Positions 53,555-62,976 of a stretch of DNA of 64,000 nucleotides are shown piece after piece; position 1 is the first letter of the stretch, and each line of letters starts with the position of its first letter. The stretch covers positions 1,054,001-1,118,000 of the forward strand of contig NZ_LT964854.1 of assembly GCF_900240305.1 (NCBI RefSeq), given 5' to 3'. The notes beneath the pieces were generated by a model. That model had not been told where the DNA came from. It was given only the letters and a program-made list of their open reading frames with translations, and ran no database searches. The DNA is from Ottowia massiliensis (GTDB lineage Bacteria; Pseudomonadota; Gammaproteobacteria; Burkholderiales; Burkholderiaceae_C). Made by a program: the position numbers and the translations under genes.

Positions 53555-55027
53555 ATGACCAAAATGACGCAAACCACCCAACTCATCCAGGGCTACGAAG
53601 TCGTCATCGGCTTTGAAACGCACGCCCAGCTGCAAACCAAAAGCAAGATATTCAGCCGCGCATCCACGGCTTTTGGCGCCGCGCCCAACACGCAAGCCAG
53701 CGTGGTGGACATGGCCCTGCCCGGCACGCTGCCGGTGATGAACCGCGAAGCGGTGGCCTGCGCCATCAAACTGGGGCTGGCGCTGGGTTCGCATATTGCG
53801 CCGCGCAGCGTTTTTGCCCGCAAGAATTATTTCTACCCCGATTTGCCCAAGGGCTATCAAATCAGCCAATTTGAAATTCCGGTGGTGCAAGGCGGCGAAG
53901 TTTCCTTTTTTCTGGATGGCGACAAAAAAAACGTGCGCAAAACCGTGCGCCTGGTGCGCGCGCATTTGGAAGAAGACGCCGGCAAATCGCTGCATGACGC
54001 CTTTCAGGGCATGAGCGGCATTGACCTGAACCGCGCGGGCACGCCGCTGCTGGAAATCGTCACGGAACCCGATATCCGCAGCACCGAAGAAGCCGTGGCC
54101 TACGCCAAAGAGCTGCACAAAATCGTCACCTGGATCGGCATTTGCGACGGCAACATGCAAGAAGGCAGCTTCCGCTGCGACGCCAACGTGAGCGTGTGCA
54201 AACCCGGCCAGCCCCTGGGCACGCGGCGCGAAATCAAAAACCTCAACAGCTTCCGCTTCATGCAGCAAGCGATTGATTTTGAAATCCGCTGGCAAATCGA
54301 GCAACTGGAAGACGGCCACGCCATCCAGCAAGCCACCGTGCTGTTTGACCCCGACACGGGCGAAACCCGCGCCATGCGCACCAAGGAAGACAGCGCCGAT
54401 TACCGCTATTTCCCCGACCCCGATTTGCCGCCTTTATGTATTTCTACTGAGTGGATAGAGCAAACCCGCGCGCAAATGCCCGAATTGCCGCGCAAAATGG
54501 CCGAGCGATTCGTGGCCGAATATGGTTTGCCTGAATATGACGCCGCCACGCTGACGCAATCGCCTCAAATGGCGGCCTATTTTGAGCAAGCCGCGCAAAA
54601 AAGCGGGCAGCCCAAACTCGCCAGCAACTGGGTCATGGGCGAAATCTCCAAACGCCTGAATGCCGAAGAAATCGGCATCGAATCGGCCCAGGTCACGGCG
54701 CAGCAACTGGCGCAAATCATCCAGCGCATTCAAGACGGCACGATCAGCCACAACGCCGCCAGACAAGTGTTCGACGCCCTCTGGCGCGGCGAAGCCAGCG
54801 ACGCAGATGCCGTCATTGAAGCCAAGGGCCTCAAGCAAATGAACGACACCGGCGCACTGGAAAAAATCATCGACGAAGTCATTGCCGCCAACCCCGCCAA
54901 CGTGGAGCAATACCGCGCCGGCAAAGACAAAGCTTTCAACGCCCTGGTCGGCCAGGTCATGAAAGCCAGCAAGGGCAAAGCCAACCCGCAGCAAGTCAAT
55001 GAATTACTGCGCGCCAAGCTGGCCTGA
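53555..55027 (+). CDS. gatB: Asp-tRNA(Asn)/Glu-tRNA(Gln) amidotransferase subunit B
   Basis: 490 aa, starting MTKMTQTTQLIQGYEVVIGF (ATG 53555 or 53564). Landmarks: ETHAQLQTKSKIFSRASTAF, DLPKGYQISQFEIPVV, EDAGKSLHDAFQGMSGIDLN, RCDANVSVCKPGQPLGTRRE, and the YqeY-like tail. It phosphorylates the misacylated tRNA and transfers ammonia. It starts 5 bp after the gatA stop. Confidence 0.97.
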   Translation: MTKMTQTTQLIQGYEVVIGFETHAQLQTKSKIFSRASTAFGAAPNTQASVVDMALPGTLPVMNREAVACAIKLGLALGSHIAPRSVFARKNYFYPDLPKGYQISQFEIPVVQGGEVSFFLDGDKKNVRKTVRLVRAHLEEDAGKSLHDAFQGMSGIDLNRAGTPLLEIVTEPDIRSTEEAVAYAKELHKIVTWIGICDGNMQEGSFRCDANVSVCKPGQPLGTRREIKNLNSFRFMQQAIDFEIRWQIEQLEDGHAIQQATVLFDPDTGETRAMRTKEDSADYRYFPDPDLPPLCISTEWIEQTRAQMPELPRKMAERFVAEYGLPEYDAATLTQSPQMAAYFEQAAQKSGQPKLASNWVMGEISKRLNAEEIGIESAQVTAQQLAQIIQRIQDGTISHNAARQVFDALWRGEASDADAVIEAKGLKQMNDTGALEKIIDEVIAANPANVEQYRAGKDKAFNALVGQVMKASKGKANPQQVNELLRAKLA

Positions 55028-55118
55028 TGCAAAGCTGGCTGGCAAAGCGCGCCGCCAAGCGCGCCCGGCGCATGAGCGCGGCGCTGGCTTGAGCTTGAGA
55101 CAGCTCCCAATCGCACCC

Positions 55119-55205
55119 AAAAACAGGAGCAAATTCAAGGGGGTAAGAATGCCATTCTGCGCAGGTTCCACTAGGACCTCTTGCTATGAATAGCGGAGCT
55201 AATTT
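55119..55205 (+). repeat. Interspersed ~85-bp repeat, copy 13 (forward), overlapping the start of rsmE
   Basis: AAAAACAGGAGCAAATTCAA, TGCGCAGGTTCCACTAGGAC, CTCTTGCTATGAATAGCGGA and GCTAAT. The ATG of rsmE lies inside the conserved right end of the repeat. Confidence 0.9.
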
Positions 55206-55956
55206 GTCTCCTGTCCGCAAACCGCAGGCCGCCGCGCCGCGTTTGTATGTGCCGCAAGCCCTGCCTGAAGGCGGCGAGCTGGATCTGCCGCACGGCGCGG
55301 CGCGCCACGCCCAGGTTCTGCGCTTGCAGCCGGGCGACGCGCTGACCCTGTTCAATGGCGAAGGCGGCGAATGCCGCGCCACCATCATCCGCATGGGCCG
55401 CAGCAGCGTGCAGGCGCGCATAGGCGCTCATGCCGCCATTGAGCGCGAAGCGGCCCGCCGCGTGCATCTGCTGGCGGGCCTCATGGCCAGCGAGCGCATG
55501 GACTGGCTGGTGGAAAAAGCCACCGAACTGGGCGCTGCCAGCCTCACCCCCCTGCTCACCCAGCACTGCGCCCTGCGCCTGAGCGGCCCGCATGCCGCCA
55601 AAAAGCACGCGCACTGGCAAGCCGTGGCCGTGGCCGCCTGCGAGCAAAGCGGCCGCAACCGCCTGCCCCTCATTCATCCGCCCCGCCCCCTGGCGGAGGG
55701 CCTTGCAGGCCAGGCCGAAGCCGGGGACGGCGCGCGTTTTGTCCTCTCCCTGAAGCCCGGCGCCGCTTCTTTGCGCGCTGCATGCGCCGGCCTGCCCGCC
55801 GCGCAAACCGTCACCCTTCTTTCCGGCCCCGAAGGCGGCCTGAGCGCCGCAGAAGAAGCTCAGGCGCTGGCGGCAGGCTTCACCCCTGTCAGCCTCGGCG
55901 CGCGCGTGCTGCGCGCCGAAACCGCGCCCGTGGCCGCGCTGGCGCTGCTCGCGTGA
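55186..55956 (+). CDS. rsmE: 16S rRNA (uracil1498-N3)-methyltransferase RsmE, 256 aa
   Basis: SPOUT-family methyltransferase: PRLYVPQALPEGGELDLPHG, ARHAQVLRLQPGDALTLFNG, GLMASERMDWLVEKATELGA, EQSGRNRLPLIHPPRPL and the SAM-knot end LLSGPEGGLSAAEEAQALAA, LGARVLRAETAPVAALAL. It methylates U1498 in 16S rRNA. The ATG at 55186 and first six codons (MNSGAN) lie in an interspersed repeat. A TTG at 55204, 5 nt after a repeat-encoded GGAG, is the alternative start. Either way the repeat supplies initiation signals. Confidence 0.94.
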   Translation: MNSGANLSPVRKPQAAAPRLYVPQALPEGGELDLPHGAARHAQVLRLQPGDALTLFNGEGGECRATIIRMGRSSVQARIGAHAAIEREAARRVHLLAGLMASERMDWLVEKATELGAASLTPLLTQHCALRLSGPHAAKKHAHWQAVAVAACEQSGRNRLPLIHPPRPLAEGLAGQAEAGDGARFVLSLKPGAASLRAACAGLPAAQTVTLLSGPEGGLSAAEEAQALAAGFTPVSLGARVLRAETAPVAALALLA

Positions 55957-56081
55957 GAGTCTGGAATCTGTTCAGAGGCATCTGCCGGCCGTTTCCCGTG
56001 CGTCTTCATGCTGCTCGGCAAGCGGGCGGCCTGTGGACATCGGACGCGGCGGCTGGTTTTGCGCGCCTGAACTTGCGCGCT

Positions 56082-56549
56082 TCATTCGCTGAAGTCACTG
56101 GAGCTTTCGTCCGCGTCAGGCCAAGCGTTCAGCACGCGGCGCACCACGTCGGCGGCGAAGCCACGGGCTGCCAGAAAGCGGGCTTGCCTGGCGCGGGCGG
56201 CGGCATCGGCGGCAGGGGCGCCAAACTTTTTCTGCCAGACGGCGCGGGCGCGCTCCAGCTCGGTGGCGCGCAGCTGCCCGGCAGCTTCGGCCAGCGCTTC
56301 GGTGCTCAGGCCCTTGGCGCGCATTTCCTGTAGCACGCGGGCCGCGCCCAGGCGCGGGGCGCGGCGGCGCATGACGGATTCGGCCACGCGCTCTTCGCTG
56401 ATGAGGCCCTGGGCCGCCAGTTCATTCAGCATCCGGGCCAGTTCGCCCGCTTGCTCCTCATGGCAAGACAGCTTGCGCTCCAGTTCGGCGCGGGAGTGTT
56501 CCCGTTGCGACAGCAGGCGCAGGGCGCGCGCTTTGAGGGAAATGGGCAT
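56082..56549 (-). CDS. recX: Regulatory protein RecX, 155 aa
   Basis: Three tandem helical repeats: ARALRLLSQREHSRAELERK, MLNELAAQGLISEERVAESV and MRRRAPRLGAARVLQEMRAK, then a third repeat with ARQARFLAARGFAADVVRRV. This is RecX, which limits RecA filament growth. ATG 56549 gives MPISLKARALRLL; the frame upstream to 56690 has no coding character. recA, normally adjacent, is not in this window. Confidence 0.92.
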   Translation of the reverse strand: MPISLKARALRLLSQREHSRAELERKLSCHEEQAGELARMLNELAAQGLISEERVAESVMRRRAPRLGAARVLQEMRAKGLSTEALAEAAGQLRATELERARAVWQKKFGAPAADAAARARQARFLAARGFAADVVRRVLNAWPDADESSSDFSE

Positions 56550-56714
56550 GGATGAAAACGCGGGGCGAAGGCAGGGCGGCCAGCCGGTCTGCCAGAGCCG
56601 CCAGAGGGCTGGCTGGAGCAGGGCGGCACATACAATACGCGATTTCGCGCAGGGCCGGCATGGCTGCTGCTCTCGCCTCTGCTTATTCACCCATCATTTT
56701 CTGGAGCCTGGCTC

Positions 56715-57053
56715 ATGTTCATCTCAAGCGCCTTCGCGCAAACCGCCCCGGCCGCCGAAGCGGGCGCCAATGCGGCGGCGGCATCGCCTTTTTCGGGCCT
56801 GCTGCTGCCGGTGGTGATGCTGGTGGTGCTGTACTTCATCATGATCCGCCCGCAGATGAAAAAGCAAAAAGAAGTGCGCGCCATGCTGGACGCGCTGGCC
56901 AAAGGCGATGAGGTGGCCACGGCTGGCGGGCTGCTGGGGCGCATTGTTCAGCTGGGCGACAGCCACCTGACGCTGGAGGTGGCCGATGGCGTGCAGGTGC
57001 AGGTGCAGCGCCACGCCGTGGTGCAGGTGCTGCCCAAAGGGTCGCTGAAGTAG
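56715..57053 (+). CDS. yajC: Preprotein translocase subunit YajC, 112 aa
   Basis: One transmembrane helix (LLLPVVMLVVLYFIMIRPQM, with the RPQMKKQKE motif) followed by GDEVATAGGLLGRIVQLGDS and VQVQVQRHAVVQVLPKGSLK. YajC sits with SecD and SecF. It is first of yajC-secD-secF and divergent from recX. Confidence 0.96.
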   Translation: MFISSAFAQTAPAAEAGANAAAASPFSGLLLPVVMLVVLYFIMIRPQMKKQKEVRAMLDALAKGDEVATAGGLLGRIVQLGDSHLTLEVADGVQVQVQRHAVVQVLPKGSLK

Positions 57054-57154
57054 GCCGCCTGGCGCGGCGAGCCGCCGGAATCGGCTTGGCCGCCCTTGTT
57101 TTCTTCGCCCGCAGCGCCTGTCTGCGGGCTTTTGTGCATCAAAAGACTATTCGC

Positions 57155-59047
57155 ATGAACCGCTACCCGCTCTGGAAATACGCGCTGATTGCCGTGTCGC
57201 TGCTCATCAGCGTGATCTACACCTTGCCCAACCTGTATGGCGAAGCGCCTGCGGTGCAGGTGTCCGCAGGCAAGATGACCGTCAAGGTGGATGGCCAGAC
57301 GCTGGAGCAGGTGGAGAAGGCTTTGCAGGAAGCGGGCATTACCGCTGACAGCGTGGTGTTTGACGGCCAGTCGGTGCGCGCGCGCTTTGATACCGAAGAC
57401 ACGCAGATCAAGGCCAAGGACGTGATTGCACGCGCCCTGGCCGCTGGCAAGGAAGAAGGCGCCTACATCGTGGCGCTCAATCTGGTCTCCCGCTCGCCTG
57501 ACTGGCTGACGGCGCTGCACGCCAAGCCCATGTATCTGGGGCTGGATTTGCGCGGCGGCGTGCATTTCATGCTCCAGGTAGACATGCGCGCGGCCATCAC
57601 CAAGCGGCTGGACACCACGGCCAGCGACATTCGCATGCTGCTGCGCCAGAAAGACATCCGCCACGGCGGCGTGAGCCGCTCGGGCGACGCCATTGAAGTG
57701 CGCATGCGCGATGCCAACATGCTGGATGCCGCGCGCCGCCAGATCGCGCAGAACCAGCCTCAAATGGATGTGGCGGCCGCGCCGGATGGCTCCCGCCTGA
57801 CCGTGACCTTCAAGCCTGCGGCGCTGCATGAGGTGCAGGAGCAGGCCATCAAGCAGAACATCACCACGCTGCACAACCGCGTGAACGAGCTGGGCGTGGC
57901 CGAGCCGGTGATTCAGCAGCAGGGCGCTGACCGCGTGGTGGTGCAGCTGCCTGGCGTGCAGGACACGGCCAAGGCCAAGGACATTCTGGGCCGCACGGCC
58001 ACGCTGGAGATGCGCCTGGTGGACGAAAGCGCCGAAGGCCGCGCGGCGGAGGGCGGCACGGGGCCGGTGCCGTTCGGCTCCGAGCGGTTCATGACGCGCG
58101 AGGGGCATCCCGTCATCGTCAAGCGGGAAGTCATCCTCACGGGCGACAGCCTGGACAACGCCCAGCCCGGCTTTGACGAAAACCAGCGCCCTTCCGTGGA
58201 CCTGGTGGTGGACGCCAAGGGCGGCCAGATCATGCGCGACACCAGCCGCCGCAATCTGAAAAAGCGCATGGCCATCGTCCTGTTCGAAAAGGGCAAGGGA
58301 GAGGTGCTGACGGCGCCCGTGATCGAGGGCGAGCTGGGCAACCGCTTCCGCATCTCCGGCTCCATGTCGGTGAACGAAGCCAATGACCTGGCGCTGCTGC
58401 TGCGCGCCGGTTCGCTGGCCGCGCCGATGGAAATCGTGGAAGAGCGCACCATCGGTCCCAGCCTGGGCAAGGAAAACATCGCCAAAGGCTTCAAGAGCGT
58501 GATGTGGGGCTTTGCCGTCATTGTGGTGTTCATGAGCCTGTACTACATGATGTTCGGCGTGTTTTCGAGCATCGCGCTGGCGTTCAACCTGCTGCTGCTG
58601 GTGGCCATTCTTTCCATGCTGCAAGCCACGCTCACGCTGCCGGGCATGGCGGCCATGGCGCTGGCGCTGGGCATGGCCATTGACGCCAATGTGCTGATCA
58701 ACGAGCGCATTCGCGAAGAGTTGCGCAACGGCTCATCGCCGCAGGCGGCCATCAGCGCGGGCTATCAGCATGCCTGGGCCACCATCCTGGACTCCAACGT
58801 GACTTCGCTCATCGCCGGCCTGGCGCTGCTGGCCTTTGGCTCCGGCCCGGTGCGGGGCTTTGCCGTGGTGCACTGCATCGGCATTCTGACTTCGATGTTC
58901 TCCGGCGTTTTCTTCTCGCGCGGGCTGGTCAATCTCTGGTACGGGCGGCGCAAGCGGCTGAAAACAGTGTCCATCGGCACCGTCTGGCGGCCTGAAACGG
59001 CAGGCGCCGCCGGCGCGCTCGCGCCCCGCGAAACCAGCGGGCAATGA
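57155..59047 (+). CDS. secD: Protein translocase subunit SecD, 630 aa
   Basis: N-terminal helix (WKYALIAVSLLISVIYTLPN), the large periplasmic region with YLGLDLRGGVHFMLQVDM, and the C-terminal RND-like helices including GPSLGKENIAKGFKSVMWGF and ALGMAIDANVLINERIREEL. It uses the proton gradient to finish protein export. The start MNRYPLWKYAL at 57155 is conserved; the frame upstream to 57086 overlaps the intergenic region. The C-terminus is 10-15 residues longer than in E. coli. Confidence 0.97.
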   Translation: MNRYPLWKYALIAVSLLISVIYTLPNLYGEAPAVQVSAGKMTVKVDGQTLEQVEKALQEAGITADSVVFDGQSVRARFDTEDTQIKAKDVIARALAAGKEEGAYIVALNLVSRSPDWLTALHAKPMYLGLDLRGGVHFMLQVDMRAAITKRLDTTASDIRMLLRQKDIRHGGVSRSGDAIEVRMRDANMLDAARRQIAQNQPQMDVAAAPDGSRLTVTFKPAALHEVQEQAIKQNITTLHNRVNELGVAEPVIQQQGADRVVVQLPGVQDTAKAKDILGRTATLEMRLVDESAEGRAAEGGTGPVPFGSERFMTREGHPVIVKREVILTGDSLDNAQPGFDENQRPSVDLVVDAKGGQIMRDTSRRNLKKRMAIVLFEKGKGEVLTAPVIEGELGNRFRISGSMSVNEANDLALLLRAGSLAAPMEIVEERTIGPSLGKENIAKGFKSVMWGFAVIVVFMSLYYMMFGVFSSIALAFNLLLLVAILSMLQATLTLPGMAAMALALGMAIDANVLINERIREELRNGSSPQAAISAGYQHAWATILDSNVTSLIAGLALLAFGSGPVRGFAVVHCIGILTSMFSGVFFSRGLVNLWYGRRKRLKTVSIGTVWRPETAGAAGALAPRETSGQ

Positions 59048-59061
59048 AAGGGAGCTGAATC

Positions 59062-60009
59062 ATGGAATTTTTCCGCATCCATCGTGACATCCCGTTCATG
59101 CGCCACGCGCTGGTGCTGAACGCCGTTTCCCTGATCACCTTCATTCTGGCGGTGTTCTTTCTGGTGCACAAAGGGCTGCACTTGTCGGTGGAATTCACGG
59201 GCGGCACCGTCATGGAGGTGAGCTACCAGCAGGCCGCCGATCTGGAAAAGGCGCGCGAAGCCATCGCCAAGCTGGGCTATGGCGAAGTGCAGGTGCAGAA
59301 CTTCGGCTCGTCGCGGGACGTGATCATCCGCGTGCCCGTGCACAAGGACGTGAAGCCCGCCGAACAGAGCGCAAAGGTGATGGAGGCGCTCAAGGCCGAC
59401 GACCCCGGCGTGGAGCTGCGCCGCACGGAATTCGTCGGCCCGCAAGTGGGCAACGAGTTGCTGACGGGCGGGCTGAAGGCGCTGGGCTTCGTCATTCTGG
59501 GCATCGTCATCTATCTGTCGGTGCGCTTTGAATGGAAGTACGCCGTGGCCGGCATCATCGCCAACCTGCACGACATGGTGATCATCCTGGGCTTTTTCGC
59601 CTTCTTCCAGTGGGAGTTTTCGCTGGCCGTGCTGGCGGCGGTGCTGGCCGTGCTGGGCTATTCGGTGAACGAATCGGTGGTGATCTTTGACCGCATCCGC
59701 GAAACCTTCCGCCGCCAGCGCAAGATGAACGCGCACCAGATCATCGACCACGCCATCACATCCACCATCAGCCGCACCATCATCACGCACGCGTCCACGC
59801 AAGCCATGGTGCTGTCGATGCTGCTGTTTGGCGGCGAGACGCTGCACAACTTCGCGCTGGCACTGACCATCGGCATCTGTTTTGGCATCTATTCATCGGT
59901 ATTCGTGGCGGCGGCCATCGCCATGTGGCTGGGCGTCAAGCGCGAAGACCTGGTCAAGTCCCGCAAAGAGCACGATCCCGACGACCCGAACGCTGGCGCC
60001 GTGGTGTAA
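59062..60009 (+). CDS. secF: Protein translocase subunit SecF, 315 aa
   Basis: Six helices with the conserved VEFTGGTVMEVSYQQAADLE block, RRTEFVGPQVGNELLTGGLK, and ALLAVLGYSVNESVVIFDRI-like LAVLGYSVNESVVIFDRIRE. Ends with a charged cytoplasmic tail. It is 14 bp after secD. Confidence 0.97.
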   Translation: MEFFRIHRDIPFMRHALVLNAVSLITFILAVFFLVHKGLHLSVEFTGGTVMEVSYQQAADLEKAREAIAKLGYGEVQVQNFGSSRDVIIRVPVHKDVKPAEQSAKVMEALKADDPGVELRRTEFVGPQVGNELLTGGLKALGFVILGIVIYLSVRFEWKYAVAGIIANLHDMVIILGFFAFFQWEFSLAVLAAVLAVLGYSVNESVVIFDRIRETFRRQRKMNAHQIIDHAITSTISRTIITHASTQAMVLSMLLFGGETLHNFALALTIGICFGIYSSVFVAAAIAMWLGVKREDLVKSRKEHDPDDPNAGAVV

Positions 60010-60051
60010 GCCAGCTTCTTCTGGGCAGCCAGGCGAGGCCCAAGAACGCAC

Positions 60052-62460
60052 ATGACACCTCCTCCCGCAAATTCCCCGCAGATGCGTCTGGCCCGCCAGA
60101 CGCGAGAACAGTTTGTCGCGGAGCTGGTCCGCTGGCTGCCGCAACTGGTGGCCACCATGCGAGAGCGCCTGTCCAATGCCATCGACATGCCCGCCAGCAT
60201 GCAGGAGCAGCGCCTGGCCCTGGATGCGCGCATGGGCTTCGAGCCTCAGCGCGACGTTTGGGAGCGGCAGGTGCGCCAGGCGCTGGAAAAGGCGCTGGCC
60301 CAGGCCCAGCCCGCCCCGGCAGCCGCCCCTGCCGGGCTGACGGCTTTTTCGCTGCTGGATGACGAGGTGGTGGAAAACAAGATCATCGCTTCGCGCCTGA
60401 GCCTGGCGGCCATCGACAAAAGCGGAGCCGAGCTGAACGACCTGAACGTCCGCATCCAGTTTCTGGAGCAGACGCCTGACATCAGCCCAAAAGACGTGCT
60501 GCGCCCGGAGTGCCTGCCAGGCATCCTTATCGAGCAGTGGCGCGCCTGCGACCTTTCGCGCGAAATGTGGAGCGTGGTGCATGAAACCGTGCGGGCCGCG
60601 CTGGCGCTGGCGCTGGCGCAGGCTTATCAGAACGCCAACAAATTCCTGATCGAGCGCGGCGTGATGCCGCAAATCAACCTCAAAGCCATGGTGCGCAGAA
60701 CCGCAGGCGGCCCGCGCACAGGCAGTGCCGGGCTGGGCGGTTCGCCAGATAGCGCGCCCGGCTCCAGCCCGGATTGGAGTGGCGGCTGGCAAGGCGATGC
60801 AGCAGGCAATGGCCGGGCCGCCTCAGGCAGCTTCGCGCCAGCGGGCCAGAGCCAGCCCGGCATGGCGCCCGTGCGCCCCACCGACCTGATGCGCGTGGCC
60901 GAAGAAACGCGCATGCTCACGGGCGCTGCGCCCATGATGCGCATGCGCGCACGCGCCCAGGGCGTGCTGGGCAAGCTGCGCCGCCTGCTCAGCGACCGCG
61001 TCACCGATTTCAGCCACACCCAGCCCATTGAACCCAGCCCCCAGCTGGCGCAGGCGCTCGCGCACCCGCCTTCGCCGCTGGATACGGCGCTGACCCAGCT
61101 GGATGGCGCGGCCACTGACCCGTACCGCCCCACCATTGCCGCCCTGCCGCCCGCCGTGCAGGTGCAGCGCGTGGAGCAAGTCGCCAGCCGCCTGCGCCAT
61201 CAGGCCGCCGAACTCAAGCAGGAAGCGGGCACCAAGAACGAAAAGGCCATCATCGAAATCGTGGCCCTCATGTTCCAGGCCATCCTGGCGGAGGAGCGCA
61301 TTCCGGCGGGCATCCGCGTGTGGTTCGCGCGCCTGCAAATTCCCGTTTTGCGCCTCGCGCTGGCCGAGCCGGACTTTTTCAGCAACATCGACCACCCCGC
61401 CCGCCAGCTGATCGACCGCATGGGCGCTTGCGCCATGGGCTTTGAAGCCGCCAGCGTCAGCAACGCGCGGCTGGAGCGCGAAATCAAGCGCATCGTGCAA
61501 GTGATCGAGCAATACCCGGAAACCGGGCGGCGCGTGTTCCAGCTCGTGCTGGACGAATTCAGGAAATTCCTGGCCCAGTTCCTCACCGAAGGCGGCAGCG
61601 CCGAGCGCGTGGCCACGCTAGCGCAGCAGGTGGAGCAAAAAGAAGCGCTCGCGGTGCAATACACCATCGAACTCAACAAGATGCTCGCCAATCTGCCCGT
61701 GCGAGAAGAGGTGCGCGAATTTCTCTTTCACACCTGGGCCGAAGTGCTCGCCACCGCCTCCGTGCGCCACGGCGCGCAAAGCCGGCAGGCGCTCGAATTC
61801 AAGCGCGCCGCGCACGACCTGCTCTGGGCCGTGAGCGCCAAGCCCAACCGCGACGAGCGCGCGCGCGTGCTGCAAAGCCTGCCCGGCCTCATCCAGACGC
61901 TGCGCCAGGGCATGAGCGGCCTGGGCATGCCGCAAGACGTGCAGGACCGCCACGTCAAAACCCTGAGCGACGCCGTGACCGAAGCCTTCATGGCCCGCTC
62001 CGAAGCCATTTCCGACGAAACCCTGGAGACGCTCAGCCGCAAGCTCAACGCGCTGGAAGACGTGGTCAGCGACGATGCCGTGGGCGACGTCATGCTCGAT
62101 CCGGGCGCCATCGAACTCATGCTCGGCGTGGACGCGGGCGATCTGATCGTCATCTCATCCGGCGGCTCCATGCCCAGCGCCGCCACCGTGGCCTGGGCGC
62201 GCGAGCTGGAGCTGGGCGCGTGGTTTGAAATGGAGCAGGGCGGCAGCCTGGTGCGCGTGCAATACGTCTGGCGCAGCCCGCGCGGGCAGCTGCACATCTT
62301 CACCGGCGGCAACAAGAACTACATGGTGCAAACCCGCCGCCTGGCCGCCTGGCTCCAGGCTGGCCTGCTGGCGCTGGTGGAAGACGAAGCCCTCACGGTG
62401 CGCGCCACCCGCGACGCCCTGGCCCGGCTGGACGCCCAGCCCGCGCAGCTGCTGTCCTGA
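60052..62460 (+). CDS. DUF1631 family protein, 802 aa
   Basis: A large, soluble, mostly helical protein. It begins RLARQTREQFVAELVRWLPQ and has the DUF1631 blocks SLLDDEVVENKIIASRLSLA, NKFLIERGVMPQINLKAMVR, and a C-terminal PilZ-like or SH3-like region (GAWFEMEQGGSLVRVQYVWR, then IFTGGNKNYMVQTRRLAAWL). A low-complexity Gly/Ser/Pro linker at about 220-265 separates the halves. The function is unknown; the C-terminal fold hints at nucleotide binding. It starts 42 bp after secF. Confidence 0.88.
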   Translation: MTPPPANSPQMRLARQTREQFVAELVRWLPQLVATMRERLSNAIDMPASMQEQRLALDARMGFEPQRDVWERQVRQALEKALAQAQPAPAAAPAGLTAFSLLDDEVVENKIIASRLSLAAIDKSGAELNDLNVRIQFLEQTPDISPKDVLRPECLPGILIEQWRACDLSREMWSVVHETVRAALALALAQAYQNANKFLIERGVMPQINLKAMVRRTAGGPRTGSAGLGGSPDSAPGSSPDWSGGWQGDAAGNGRAASGSFAPAGQSQPGMAPVRPTDLMRVAEETRMLTGAAPMMRMRARAQGVLGKLRRLLSDRVTDFSHTQPIEPSPQLAQALAHPPSPLDTALTQLDGAATDPYRPTIAALPPAVQVQRVEQVASRLRHQAAELKQEAGTKNEKAIIEIVALMFQAILAEERIPAGIRVWFARLQIPVLRLALAEPDFFSNIDHPARQLIDRMGACAMGFEAASVSNARLEREIKRIVQVIEQYPETGRRVFQLVLDEFRKFLAQFLTEGGSAERVATLAQQVEQKEALAVQYTIELNKMLANLPVREEVREFLFHTWAEVLATASVRHGAQSRQALEFKRAAHDLLWAVSAKPNRDERARVLQSLPGLIQTLRQGMSGLGMPQDVQDRHVKTLSDAVTEAFMARSEAISDETLETLSRKLNALEDVVSDDAVGDVMLDPGAIELMLGVDAGDLIVISSGGSMPSAATVAWARELELGAWFEMEQGGSLVRVQYVWRSPRGQLHIFTGGNKNYMVQTRRLAAWLQAGLLALVEDEALTVRATRDALARLDAQPAQLLS

Positions 62461-62524
62461 AAAGCCGCTCGCGAATCCGCCCGCACGCGGCAAGGTCTTC
62501 AACAAACCGCAGGCGCACGGCATT

Positions 62525-62609
62525 ATTTAGCTACTCAATCAATAGCGCGACGTCCTAGTCAAAAGCGCGCAAGGCGGCATTTTCAGCCTCTGAATTTGCT
62601 CCTGTTTTT
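62525..62609 (-). repeat. Interspersed ~85-bp repeat, copy 14 (reverse)
   Basis: TTTAGCTACTCAATCAATAG, GACGTCCTAGT, GGCGGCATTTTCAGCCTC and TGAATTTGCTCCTGTTTTTG. It shares a 516-bp gene-free stretch (62461-62976) with copy 15 in the same orientation; nothing else is seen between them. Confidence 0.88.
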
Positions 62610-62863
62610 GCGGAGCGGGGCATCACGAAAGCTCCCGCACCGTCTCCATCAAGAGCCTGCTGCGGACTTGCCGCATCGGCGCTTCAGAACCCGCTCACAG
62701 CCGTTTGCGGGAACACAAAGGCGGATCAGCCCGTCATCCCGCCTGCCCTGCCCCGCTCCAGAGACTGCCCCGTGCAGCCATCACGCACGTATTCCCGCCA
62801 CAGATCGTGCTCCAACGGCCCGCTGAACCAAACAGGCCAGGATGTGCGAAGCATGCAGCGCCA

Positions 62864-62947
62864 AACGCTCCTTTACCAATAGCACGATGTCCTAGTAGAC
62901 ATTACGCAAAGCGGCATTTTTACCCTGCCAAATTTGCTCCTCTTTCT
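62864..62947 (-). repeat. Interspersed ~85-bp repeat, copy 15 (reverse)
   Basis: ACGCTCCTTTACCAATAGCA, CGATGTCCTAGTAG, GCGGCATTTTTACCCTGCC and AAATTTGCTCCTCTTTCTG. It lies 30 bp downstream of the purC stop codon. Confidence 0.88.
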
Positions 62948-62976
62948 GACCTGCAAGCCGCTTCAGCGGCGCAGCT

